A stretch of 64,000 nt of DNA, from contig JADJVW010000003.1 in assembly GCA_016710365.1 (NCBI GenBank), positions 22,501 to 86,500 on the forward strand, written 5' to 3'. The position numbers and the translations under genes were made by a program. This document shows positions 32,908 to 41,934 of this stretch, one piece after another (the first letter of the stretch is position 1; every line of letters starts with the position of its first letter). The DNA is from Candidatus Caldilinea saccharophila (GTDB lineage: Bacteria; Chloroflexota; Anaerolineae; Caldilineales; Caldilineaceae). Below the pieces are notes generated by a model. The model was not told where the DNA came from and ran no database searches. It saw nothing but the letters and a program-made list of their open reading frames with translations.

Positions 32908-32981
32908 CGGGGAGTAGCGCAGTCTGGCAGCGCACAGCGTTTGGGACGCTGGGGTCGGAGGTTCAAATCCTCTCTCCCCGA
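32908..32981 (+). tRNA. tRNA-Pro (TGG)
   Basis: A complete cloverleaf is present. The acceptor arms CGGGGAG (32908-32914) and CTCCCCG (32974-32980) are followed by discriminator A. The anticodon stem CAGCG/CGCTG carries loop TTTGGGA with anticodon TGG, and the T-arm has GGTTCAAAT. CCA is not encoded. The tRNA borders the type I restriction-modification locus, a common target side for island insertion, but no duplicated tRNA end was recognised downstream. Confidence 0.95.
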
Positions 32982-33072
32982 CTCGATGGCGAAGGTTGAC
33001 TCTGTAGAAACGCTCCCTCATCGGGGGAGCGTCCAGAGGGAGACCCGCCAAAAGAGCACCGTAGTTCTATCG

Positions 33073-33121
33073 AAAAACCGGTATGTTCGACCGTCCAACG
33101 CGGTTGACATGCCGGTTTTTT
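33073..33121 (+). terminator. Probable intrinsic terminator
   Basis: GAAAAACCGGTATG pairs with CATGCCGGTTTTTT around a 22-base loop, and the stem ends in a T run at 33115-33120. It lies about 90 bases after tRNA-Pro, so it probably ends that transcript. A second short hairpin with CGCTCCC and GGGAGCG arms lies at 33010-33032. Confidence 0.6.
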
Positions 33122-33596
33122 GTTGCCATGAACCACAGCGACCATGCAACTGGCGATTGTGACCAACGCCCATTCTGTGGACTGTGCAGGCGATAGAGTA
33201 TACTTGACCCCAATGTCAAGACCACGAAACATCCAAAATAAGGTGGATTCAACCGCCACACGAATGGTGGTGAGAATCCCTGCTCGCATCGTCCGTCGCC
33301 ATCGCTGCGGAGCGAGTGGCACAGGGGAGGTTTGCTTGGTCAGGGGCCGGCGTTTGGGTGGGCGATCGCTTTTGCCGGCCAGCCAAACGCCGGTTCATCT
33401 TGACAGTTGATGATGCTCTGGCGTACTCTACAACAAAGAAAACGCCCGCGGCTGGCGACAGCGGGCTAACCGCCCCGCTGATTTCGGCAGCGAAGGGCTG
33501 GTGGGTATTCTAGCACACCCTCCCCCCTCTCGACCGGCAGCGGCTACGCTGGCGGCGTTTTGTTTCTATCCATCTGGCGCACCCGAATCGAGCTTC
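33122..33596. other. Intergenic gap ahead of hsdM, no gene
   Basis: No coding frame of convincing composition occurs in these 475 bases. GGCCGGCGTTTGGGTGGGCG near 33346 and GGCCAGCCAAACGCCGG near 33377 form an imperfect inverted repeat of about 13 base pairs. GCCCGCGGC and GCGGGC around 33448-33473 form another hairpin. This may be the boundary of the restriction-modification island. Confidence 0.4.
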
Positions 33597-35174
33597 ATGG
33601 ACCTCAACACCCTTCAGAACTGGCTGTAGCGGGCTGCTTCGTCGATTCGCGGCGAAGTCGATGCCGCTCGCTACAAGGATTACATTTTGCCCCTGGTCTT
33701 CTACAAGCGCATGGACGATGTCTATGCCGACGAACTGGCGCGCGTTGCCAAGACGCTGGAGGTGGACGCCGCCACCGCAACGGGCTTCGTGGAAGCCGAC
33801 CGTAGCCTGGTGCGCTTCTATCTGCCCGCCGAGGCACGCTGGGCGACCATCCGCGGCAAGGCGGCCGGGCTGGGCGAGAAAGTCACCGACAACCTGCGCG
33901 CCATTGCGCGCGACAACCCTGAACTGCTGGGCGTCATCGACCGCCGCGACTTCAACGCCACCGAGGGCAACCAGCGCGTGCTCGACGACAATACGCTGGC
34001 CAGCCTCATCAACATCCTGAGTGAGCAGCGGCTGGGGCTGCGTGACGTGCAGCCGGACATCATCGGCCGTGCCTACGAGTATCTCATCCGCAAGTTTGCC
34101 GAGAAGGGCAGCAGCGCGGGAGAGTTCTTCACGCCTACGCCGGTGGGCTTCTTGCTCGCCTACATCCTGGACCCTGAAGACGGCGACGAACTGGACGACC
34201 CCACGGCGGGCAGCGCGGGGCTGCTCATCAAATTTGCGCTGCGCCATCGCGCCAAAGTGGCGGCGGTTGGGCAAGACCGTCGAAGACCTGGCCCTTCCGA
34301 CATCCAGCATCCGGTGCAGCTTTTCGGCCAGGAGTTGCAGGCCGACAACGTGGCGGCCGCCAAGATGAATGCCTTCATCCACGACCTGCGCGCCGACATT
34401 CGCCAGGGTAACACTATGCGCGCGCCCGCCTTTGTCAACGCCGACGGCAGCCTGCGCACCTTTCGCAAGACGTCGGCCAACCCCATGTGGAACCAGTCGT
34501 TCACGCCCGATGTGTACGAGAACGACAATTACCACCGCTTCGAGTGGGGCATCCCGCCATCGTCGTCGGCCGACTGGGGCTGGTTGCAGCACATGTATGC
34601 ATCGCTGGAGCCGGGCGGGCGCATGGCCGTGGTGCTCGACACCGGCGCAGCCAGCCGGGGCAGCGGCAACAAGGGGCGCAACGCCGAGCGGGACATCCGC
34701 AAGCGCTTCGTGGAGCAGGACGCCATCGAGTGCGTCATCCTGCTGCCCGAGAACCTCTTCTTCAACACCTCGGCGCCGGGCATCATTGTGGTGGCGACCA
34801 AGCCGGTGCCGGGCAAGCCGCGACCACACGCGGGCGAGATACTGCTCATCAACGCCGGCAAGTTCTTCGAGAAGGGCCGGCCCAAGAACGAAATGACCGA
34901 CGCGCACGTGGCGCACATCGGCGAGTTGTTCCTGACTTGGCGCGAAGAACCGGACGTAAGCATCATCGTCAGCCAGGCCGAGGTCGTGCGCAACGACTAC
35001 AACCTGAGCCCCAGCCGGTATGTGGCGAGCAATGATGTGGATGCGCCGCTGCCGCTGGAGGACGCATTGGTGCTGCTGGCAGAAGCAGAAGAAGCAAGAA
35101 TTCAGGCTGACATCAGATTGGCTGATGTAGTCCATATGCTTGGACTTGAATATCCGCGCAAGGAAACTGCTTGA
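33597..35174 (+). CDS. hsdM: Type I restriction-modification methyltransferase subunit HsdM, with in-frame amber codon 11
   Basis: Translation from ATG 33597 reads MDLNTLQNWL, then TAG (33627-33629), then RAASSIRGEVDAARYKDYIL in the same frame. That is the HsdM N-terminal helical domain with a Trp codon changed to TAG. The downstream open frame runs from a TTG at 33687 to 35174 (495 residues). AdoMet motif I appears as DPTAGSAGLLIKF, and the catalytic tetrapeptide is NPMW (ANPMWNQSF) instead of the usual NPPF/Y. At about 34268-34300 the residues VGQDRRRPGPSD look out of frame; a neighbouring frame reads GKTVEDLAL, hinting at two compensating indels. HsdM methylates adenine as an M2S complex. 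The stop overlaps the hsdS start. Confidence 0.85.
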
Positions 35175-36368
35175 TGGCTGCGCAGCAGAACGATGGTCAC
35201 ATTGAGACTGAGTTTGGGACCATGCCCAGCGATTGGGCTTTGAGTTCTATTGGTGACCTCGGAAAAGTTGTCACCGGTTCGACACCATCCACAAAGCACC
35301 CAGAATACTATGGTGGTCAATACAAATTCATATCGCCATCAGACCTGAATGGTTCCCGATACCTCCGAACTTCGGAAAAATCGTTAACCAGGGAAGGACT
35401 TTCAGTCTCTCGAATTCTGCCCTCGAAGTCCGTACTGGTGTCCTGCATTGGTTACATTGGCAAAACAGGTCTCACTGCCGACACTGAGAGCGCAACAAAT
35501 CAACAGATTAACGCAATCATTTGTAGCGACAAGAATGACCCTGAGTTCGTCTATCATCTAGTGACCTCTCTTGCACCTTTCATTGCGGGACGAGCGCGGA
35601 AGACCACCGTACCAATCATCAACAAAGGGGTTTTTGAAAGTCTACCTATTCCCCTCCCACCCCTGCCCGAGCAGCGCCGCATTGCCGCCGTGCTCAACGC
35701 CATCCAGGATGCCATCGCCGCGCAGGAGGATGTTATTGCCGCAGCCAGGCAGTTCAAGCGCAGCCTCATGCAGCGGCTCTTCACCTACGGGCCGGGCAGC
35801 GAGCCGGCGGAGACGAAGGAGACGGAGATTGGGGAGATTCCGGCGCATTGGGAGGTGACTGAGCTTGCCGCCCTATGCGCTGGCGATGGTGGCGCAATTC
35901 AGACCGGTCCCTTTGGAAGTCAATTACATGCGGCAGACTATGTGGAACATGGAATCCCAACCGTGATGCCACAGGATATGGTTGAAGGTCGTGTTTCGAT
36001 ACCAAACATAGCGCGGATTGCTGATGCTGACCACGAGAGACTTGCCAAATACCATTTGCGCGTCGGTGACGTCGTGTATGCGCGCAGAGGCGATATCGGA
36101 CGGCGCGCATTGGTGACAGATGACGAAGATGGCTGGCTGTGCGGAACTGGCTCCCTGTTTATTCGCCCTAGCAGCCCGGCCATCAACTCAACGTTCCTCT
36201 TCCATTTCCTTGGCAAAAGCGAGGTTATAGACTACCGCCAAAATCGACGCCGAAGAAGACCGCAAGAGTGCGCTGAAAGCCCTGTTCAAATCCATGCTGC
36301 ACCAGCTCATGACCGGGCAGATTCGCCTGCTGTCGGATGAAGGGTTGCCTCTAGCAGACATAGGATGA
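35174..36368 (+). pseudogene. hsdS: Type I restriction-modification specificity subunit HsdS, internally deleted
   Basis: The first half is normal. TRD1 (WALSSIGDLGKVVTGSTPST ... INKGVFESLPIPLPPLPEQR) leads into the conserved coiled-coil (IAAVLNAIQDAIAAQEDVIA), and then TRD2 starts (EIGEIPAHWEVTELAALCAG). TRD2 stops at LGKSEVIDYRQN. The next bases read in another frame as AKIDAEEDRKSALKALFKSM and LHQLMTGQIRLLSDEG, the normal end of HsdS, to a TGA at 36366-36368. About 35-40 codons covering the end of TRD2 and the start of the second conserved region are missing. In the original frame the protein ends at 36340 with a nonsense tail. HsdS chooses the DNA target, so specificity would be altered or lost. 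Confidence 0.8.
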
Positions 36369-36413
36369 GTAGGAATCAGTTGCCACAAGTCCTGCCGCGA
36401 CAAAGGAAACAAA

Positions 36414-37205
36414 ATGGACGGTTTTTGGGAACTCTCTACCATCGAAAAAATCTACTGGACGCTTTTCTGTGGAATGATGATTTTCATCCCGGTCGTTCTA
36501 GCCCCCATTGTGGAAAGATATGTCATTCGGCCACGAATGGCACCCAGTGTCAACATCTTGCAGCAATGCCAACCGGGTGCCAACTTGCATGGCGCTTGGA
36601 TTAGAGGTGCGGATTTGAGCAATCGTGACCTTACTGGCATTGCATTCAGTTCCGTCATTCACCATCCCGAATCTACATCATATGAAGATGTTGATATTGG
36701 GTGGGATGTCAAACGGCAAGAAACAATATCAAAGAAGGTTACCGTCAAGCATCCTCCGTGGGATGAATTCACACCATCCAACCTGCAGAGCGTTAACTTT
36801 ACTAGAAGCAATCTCTCGAATGCATACTTTGACTCTATCGATATGGGCGGAATCATCTTTGACCAGGCCACATTGTATCGGGTGCGATTCTGTGGCGCAT
36901 TCATGAGAAGTGCGGTCCTTACTGGTGCCGAACTTAGCTTTGCCGAGATTACTGCCGACCTGATCAATGCTAATTTTACGGGCGCAAACCTATATTGCGC
37001 CAACCTGAATGATACAAATCTAACTGGAGCAAATCTAGCTGGCGCAAACCTGATTTCGGCAAAATTTCAAAACGTCAACCTCTGCGGCGCGAATCTGGAA
37101 TACGCGATACTTACTGACGCATCATTCACTAACTGCGTCTACGATTCAAGAACCCGTTGGGGAACAAACAGTCCACCTGCTACAGGCATGTCTAGGATCG
37201 GCTAG
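36414..37205 (+). CDS. Pentapeptide-repeat protein
   Basis: The 263-residue protein has an N-terminal membrane segment (IYWTLFCGMMIFIPVVLAPI). Two blocks of A(D/N)LXX repeats follow: GANLHGAWIRGADLSNRDLT at the start of the soluble part, and from about residue 120 a long run including NFTGANLYCANLNDTNLTGA. Pentapeptide repeats fold as a right-handed quadrilateral beta-helix; some mimic DNA and inhibit DNA-binding enzymes, but most are uncharacterised. Its lower GC than the hsd genes, and its position between hsdS and hsdR, suggest an accessory cargo gene. An AAAGGAAAC site precedes the ATG. Confidence 0.85.
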   Translation: MDGFWELSTIEKIYWTLFCGMMIFIPVVLAPIVERYVIRPRMAPSVNILQQCQPGANLHGAWIRGADLSNRDLTGIAFSSVIHHPESTSYEDVDIGWDVKRQETISKKVTVKHPPWDEFTPSNLQSVNFTRSNLSNAYFDSIDMGGIIFDQATLYRVRFCGAFMRSAVLTGAELSFAEITADLINANFTGANLYCANLNDTNLTGANLAGANLISAKFQNVNLCGANLEYAILTDASFTNCVYDSRTRWGTNSPPATGMSRIG

Positions 37206-37288
37206 ATGGCAGCGGACAATGGCCCTAATGTCAGGATATTGTCAACAACAATCTGCTAACAACACTATCAGCACCGATTGATGCCCTC

Positions 37289-40236
37289 ATGACCCGCATC
37301 ACCGAGAAGCGTGACGTTCAAGACCAAATCATCCACCACCTGCAGGGGCTGAAGTGGACCTTCATCCCTCGCTACGACCTGCCGGCCTGGCGCGCCAACG
37401 ACGAGCGCGAGCCCTTTCTGGTGGATGTGCTGCGCCGCCAACTTGCCACGCTCAACGGCTGGCCGGCCGGCGACGCCCGCATCGACACGCTGCTGCGCAC
37501 GCTGCGCCTGCTGCCCGCCACCCTGGAAGGCAACGAGCGCTTTCTGCACGCGCTGCGCAACCAGTGGACGGCCTACGACCCGGCAAAACAGCGCGAGTTC
37601 AACGTCACCTTCATCGACTACGACGACCTCCTCGCCAACGAGTTCCACTTCACCGAAGAGATGTGGGTGCAGGACCGCGACCGGCGCCGGCTGGACATGG
37701 TGCTCTTTGTCAACGGCCTGCCCGTCACGCTCGTCGAGAACAAGTCGCCCCGGCTGGAAGACCCCGGTATGGAAGGCTTCGAGCAGGTGCAGACAACCTA
37801 CACGACCTGGATACCCGAGTTTGTGCGCTATCCGGTGCCCTTTGTCGTGGCTGCCAGCCGGCTGGAATACGCCTGACCTGGAACCCCAGCGTCAAGGCGT
37901 TTTACAAGTGGAAAACGAACGGCCGCGACTACGGGCTGGAGAGCCTGGTCAACACCTTCTTCGAGCGTGACGCCCATCTGCGCCTGCTGCGCGACTACAC
38001 GCTCTTCTACCGCATCGACGACGCCACGCAGAAGTACCTGCTGCGCCCGCACCAGATGCGCACGGTGGAGAAGATTGTCGAACGTGTCCTGGCCGGCGCT
38101 GCCGACCTGACTGCGCCCAATTCCGGCCTGGAATGGCACACGCAAGGCTCGGGCAAGACGCTGACCATGATTGTCGCCGCCCACCTGCTGCGTCGCCAGC
38201 CCGCACTCGACAACCCGACCATTCTCATCGTCGTGGACCGGCTGGAACTGGAAGCGCAGATGCTCCAGAACCTGGAAGCCTTTGGCCTGCCCGCCATCCA
38301 CGCCACAAGCCGCCACCATCTCGGGCAACTGCTCGCCCGTGACACGCGCGGCGTCATCGTCACCACCATCCACAAGTTTGACGGCATCGAGAAGGGTCTC
38401 CTGTCGCGGCGCAACGTCGTCGTGCTGGTGGATGAGGCGCACCGCTCGCAGGAAGGCGACCTGGGCATCGACATGCGCGCCGCGCTGCCCAATGCCTTCT
38501 TCTTTGGCTTCACCGGCACGCCCATCGACCGCAGCAAGGTAGGCAAGGGTACCTTCAAGACCTTTGGCAGCCCGGTTGACGCTGAAGGCTACCACGACAA
38601 GTATTCCATCAACGAGAGCATCGAGGACGGCGCCACCGTCCCGCTCTACTACACGCTGGTCCCCATCCAGCTTTGGCTCGACCGCGTCACGCTCGACCGC
38701 CAGTTCAGCGAGTTGCTGCAAGAGTTCTATGCCACCGTGGAAGAAGAAGGCGCCGGCAGCCAGGAGGCATTGAGCCGCCTGCTCCAGCGCGCCGACAAGC
38801 TCATGGCCGTGCTCAAGTCGCCGCATCGCATCGACGCAATCGTGCAGCACATCGTCAAGCACTTCCAGGAGCACGTTGCCCCGCTGGGCTTCAAGGCCTT
38901 TGTCGTCACGCCCGACCGTGAGGCGTGCATGCTCTACAAGCGGGCGTTCAACGATTACCTGCCTGACGACTGGACGGTTGTCGTCTACTCCGACAACCCG
39001 AAGAAGGACAGCAAGGAGATGCGGGCGCTCTATCTCGACGAGGCCGCCGAGCGCCAGGTGCGCAAAGCCCTCCGTGACCCAGCCAAGCAGCCGCGCATCT
39101 TCATCGTCACGGAGAAGCTGCTCACCGGCTACGATGCGCCCATCGCCTACTGCATGTATCTCGACAAGCCGCTCAAGGACCACACGCTCTTGCAGGCGAT
39201 TGCGCGCGTCAATCGGCCCTATCCCAACAAGAACAACGGCATCATCGTCGACTATATCGGCATTTTCGAGGACTTGCAGCGCGCGCTGAGTTTCGACCAG
39301 AAGAGCTACAGCGCCGGTATCATGGACCTGGAACTGCTGCGCCGGCGCTTTCTCGACCTGCTCACCGAAGCCGAGACGCTGCTGGCGCCCATCGACACCG
39401 ACCGCGCCGAGGGACGCACCGAGCGCATCATCGACCACTTCTTCGAGGAAGCCGTGCGCGAGCCCTTCCTCAAGCTGACCACCGACCTGACCGACGCCTG
39501 GCTGGTGCTCTCGCCCGACCCATTCCTGGCCGATTACAAGACACGCTACTACGCCATCATGGACGTGGTGCAGACGGTCACGAGCTACTACCGGCCCAAG
39601 ACCGAGCAGCAGCGCGCCGTCGCCCAGTTCCTCGACCGCACCGAGCGGCTAATCAAGGAGAATGTAGAAAGCTACGAGGTTGCGTCGCCGCTGCCGCTCT
39701 ACCAAATCAACCGCACGCTGGCCGAGACCATCAAGAACGACCAGGTGCCGGAACGGGTGAAAGTCATCAACTTGCAGCGCAGCCTGCTGGCCTATATCGA
39801 GCAGCACAAGGAATCCAACCCCTATCTGGAGAGCCTGGCCGCCGAGGTGGAAGCGGTCATCGAGCAGTTGCACCAACGCCAAATCAGCGCCACCAGCGCT
39901 CTGGAGCAGCTTCAGCAGCAGTCCGACAAGGCCATGGACGCCCAGGAAGAGCGCACCCAAAGCCCGCTCGACAACCTGGCCTTCTCGCTGCGCATGGCGC
40001 TCAAGGCGAACCTGCCCGCCGCAGCCCAGCAGGACCACAACGTCGAGGACATGGCCGAAGGCGTGGCGCTCTATCTGCGTGACAACGACGGCTGGCGGCA
40101 CAACGAGAAGCTGGAGGGGCAGGTGCGGCTCGAATTGCTGCGCCGGCTCTTGCAGGTGCTGCCCAAGCCGGTGGACCCGGCCGCCACCAAGCGCATCGTC
40201 GACGACCTGCTAACCATGCACACGATAACGGCGTGA
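37289..40236 (+). CDS. hsdR: Type I restriction enzyme HsdR (nuclease-helicase), frameshifted
   Basis: The first 195 codons from ATG 37289 hold the nuclease domain. They have a PD-(D/E)xK-like motif in RRLDMVLFVNGLPVTLVENK (Asp, then Glu-Asn-Lys), and stop after RLEYA. The next frame continues LTWNPSVKAFYKWK and carries the SF2 translocase: Walker A WHTQGSGKTLTM, DEAH-type VLVDEAHRSQ, FFGFTGTPID and a C-terminal helicase lobe with TEKLLTGYDAPIAYCMYLDK. A helical HsdM-binding tail follows. One missing base near 37873 joins the two into about 982 residues, a normal HsdR length. HsdR drives DNA translocation and cleavage with the HsdMS complex. Confidence 0.85.
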
Positions 40237-40295
40237 TGGACAACTTGCTAGCCAGAGGTGCAATCCGTTTAGTGTAGGAGTGACAGATAAGAGCT

Positions 40296-40940
40296 ATGGT
40301 ACAAGACACTAGGCTCGGAAGCCCAAGGTCAACGGAAGAATTAACTTTCATGCTCCAAGAATATCAAATGGTTACACACTATCTGGATAGAATTGCGGAT
40401 GCTTACGACCGGTCACTGGAACGATATATCGCCCTACTTAGCGCAACATTGGGCATTGTGTTCGGACTACAACAGTTGTCGTCCTCTCAAGGAATAGAGT
40501 GGAGCGTAGCCGCCGGCATCCTGTCGATTCCACTTATGGCGGGGTCGATATGGTACATGGGCAATGTTACGCGTGACATCGAACTTTGGGCAGCGTTCAA
40601 TCGCCGCAAGGGTGCCTACCTCTATTTCGCAAAGCATTTTCCGGATGCTACCAGTTACCTAGATATTGACCCATCGCTTGACAGGAGTTATGTCCAAGCA
40701 GCTTCCCTGAGCGGCATTTTTCGGCGAGCCCTCAGTTACGGCAGTACAAAGACAGTTCTGGCCGTTGGTAACAGCATATTACTTGCTGTAATTTCTTTTA
40801 TCGTGCTAAGCAACGCATTTACCTCTCTTGGACGCATGCCGACACTTATCCTAAGTTGTGGACTATTCTTGTTGAGCATATTGGGTCACGCAGGTTACGC
40901 TCGAATACGATATCACTTCAATCGAAAAACCTATCATTAA
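40296..40940 (+). CDS. Hypothetical membrane protein
   Basis: The 214-residue protein has a soluble N-terminal helical part (STEELTFMLQEYQMVTHYLD), two membrane segments at about 48-90, a soluble loop with FAKHFPDATSYLDIDPSLDR, and two more segments at about 150-200. Low GC and rare-codon use match the pentapeptide gene rather than the hsd genes. It lies between hsdR and a metallopeptidase. I do not recognise the family. Membrane proteins with a cytosolic helical start near restriction loci are often defence accessories, but nothing in the sequence proves this. Confidence 0.65.
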   Translation: MVQDTRLGSPRSTEELTFMLQEYQMVTHYLDRIADAYDRSLERYIALLSATLGIVFGLQQLSSSQGIEWSVAAGILSIPLMAGSIWYMGNVTRDIELWAAFNRRKGAYLYFAKHFPDATSYLDIDPSLDRSYVQAASLSGIFRRALSYGSTKTVLAVGNSILLAVISFIVLSNAFTSLGRMPTLILSCGLFLLSILGHAGYARIRYHFNRKTYH

Positions 40941-40965
40941 CACCTTTGATTCCAAAGCCGCCTTG

Positions 40966-41304
40966 ATGCCGAATACTACCAAGGAAATTCAGCAGATTAT
41001 CGACCGATGGGCCGACCTACTCGACGTGCAGGTCAAGCGCGTGCAGGTTCGGCGGATGCGCACCAAGTGGGGCTCCATCTCCACGGCCGGCGTGCTCACC
41101 CTGGCCGACGACATCCTGCGCCTGCCGCCGGACCTGGCCGAGTACATCGTCGTGCACGAGTTGATGCACCTGCGCTATCCTGACCATCGGCGCGGGTGGC
41201 GGGTGAGTATGGGAATGGTCTTGCCGGACTGGCGGGAACGGAATAACAAGCTGAGATTTCAGTCACAAGATGCAGTGCACCAAAAAGGGAAGCAACACCG
41301 ATGA
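40966..41304 (+). CDS. YgjP-like (M48/WLM-type) metallopeptidase
   Basis: The 112-residue protein has the zinc-binding helix YIVVHELMHLRYPDHRRGW, with a further His in the downstream PDH. The preceding RTKWGSISTAGVLTLADDIL is the WGS segment typical of YgjP-type proteins, which are often found beside type I restriction genes. Length is short: full members have about 160-230 residues, so this is a compact or N-terminally reduced form. TTG 40963 and ATG 40966 are adjacent starts. The stop overlaps the next ATG (ATGA at 41301). Confidence 0.75.
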   Translation: MPNTTKEIQQIIDRWADLLDVQVKRVQVRRMRTKWGSISTAGVLTLADDILRLPPDLAEYIVVHELMHLRYPDHRRGWRVSMGMVLPDWRERNNKLRFQSQDAVHQKGKQHR

Positions 41305-41507
41305 TACAGCCGACGCCCATGTGGACCGATATCGTCAATGCAATCGCAAATGCATTCATTGCAATAACTGCGGTGGCAGCTGCATGGTTTGGCCTACGCC
41401 AGTGGCGCCGCGAAACGGTAGGACGAACCAAGGGCAGCTTTGCCGTGTATACTTCTCGCAAATTCGACAACACCCTGCGAACGCAGCAGGACAACCTGGC
41501 TCCATGA
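41301..41507 (+). CDS. Small single-span membrane protein, probably truncated
   Basis: The 68-residue frame has one helix (IVNAIANAFIAITAVAAAWF) followed by a basic stretch LRQWRRETVGRTKGSF. The helix-then-charged-linker pattern is that of longer single-span proteins whose soluble region follows. Here the frame ends after QQDNLAP. A second short frame at about 41524-41643 (MIAVTIGQSRQRVRRLLLDL) could be a displaced part of the same gene. Function is unknown. Confidence 0.4.
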   Translation: MIQPTPMWTDIVNAIANAFIAITAVAAAWFGLRQWRRETVGRTKGSFAVYTSRKFDNTLRTQQDNLAP

Positions 41508-41626
41508 TCACAGTAGTCGGCGCATGATTGCCGTCACTATTGGGCAATCAAGACAGCGAGTCAGAAGACTGCTCCTTGACTTGCAGGAGATTGACAGGGG
41601 TCTACCCGGTAGCGTAGAAATAAGCA

Positions 41627-41659
41627 ACGCCTGTAAGGGTTGAACCCACCTACAGGCGT
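41627..41659. repeat. Imperfect nested hairpin
   Basis: ACGCCTGTA at 41627 pairs with TACAGGCGT at 41651-41659, and inside it GGGTT pairs with AACCC. It lies between the accessory genes and tRNA-Thr. There is no T tract. It was considered as an integron attC site and rejected because the outer motifs do not match. Confidence 0.6.
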
Positions 41660-41769
41660 CTAAACCAAACCGATGAAAACGCATCGGACGCTCTTGAACC
41701 CAAATAGCACGGTTAACATCATCCACACTATCAGCCATCGGCTTGATTGACCGGTGGCTCTTTTTTCTG

Positions 41770-41842
<73 letters not shown>

Positions 41843-41934
41843 ACTTCACTACAAAACAGTATAGCGAAGCGACAAAAATCCGGCAAATAAACAGCGCCGC
41901 AGGATGGAAAGATCTAAAATGTTGCTCCTGCGGA

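Noticed and set aside
33352..33372. GCGATCGC octamer considered as a HIP1-type repeat
   Set aside because: Only one copy was noticed in the gap; a single occurrence is not evidence of a repeat family.
33627..33629. TAG as a reassigned sense codon
   Set aside because: TAG ends several intact genes in the window, so it acts as a stop.
34475..34500. NPMW in hsdM read as an inactivating change of the NPPF/Y motif
   Set aside because: The surrounding block fits a known-looking variant of this HsdM subgroup (NPMWNQ), so it is not counted as a lesion.
33510..35135. Long minus-strand open frame opposite hsdM, and similar ones opposite hsdR (37828-39438) and accC (22398-24140)
   Set aside because: They are codon-bias shadows of conserved genes whose motifs are clear on the other strand.
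41627..41659. Hairpin considered as an integron attC site
   Set aside because: The outer ends do not fit the conserved core-site pattern and there is no integrase or cassette array nearby.
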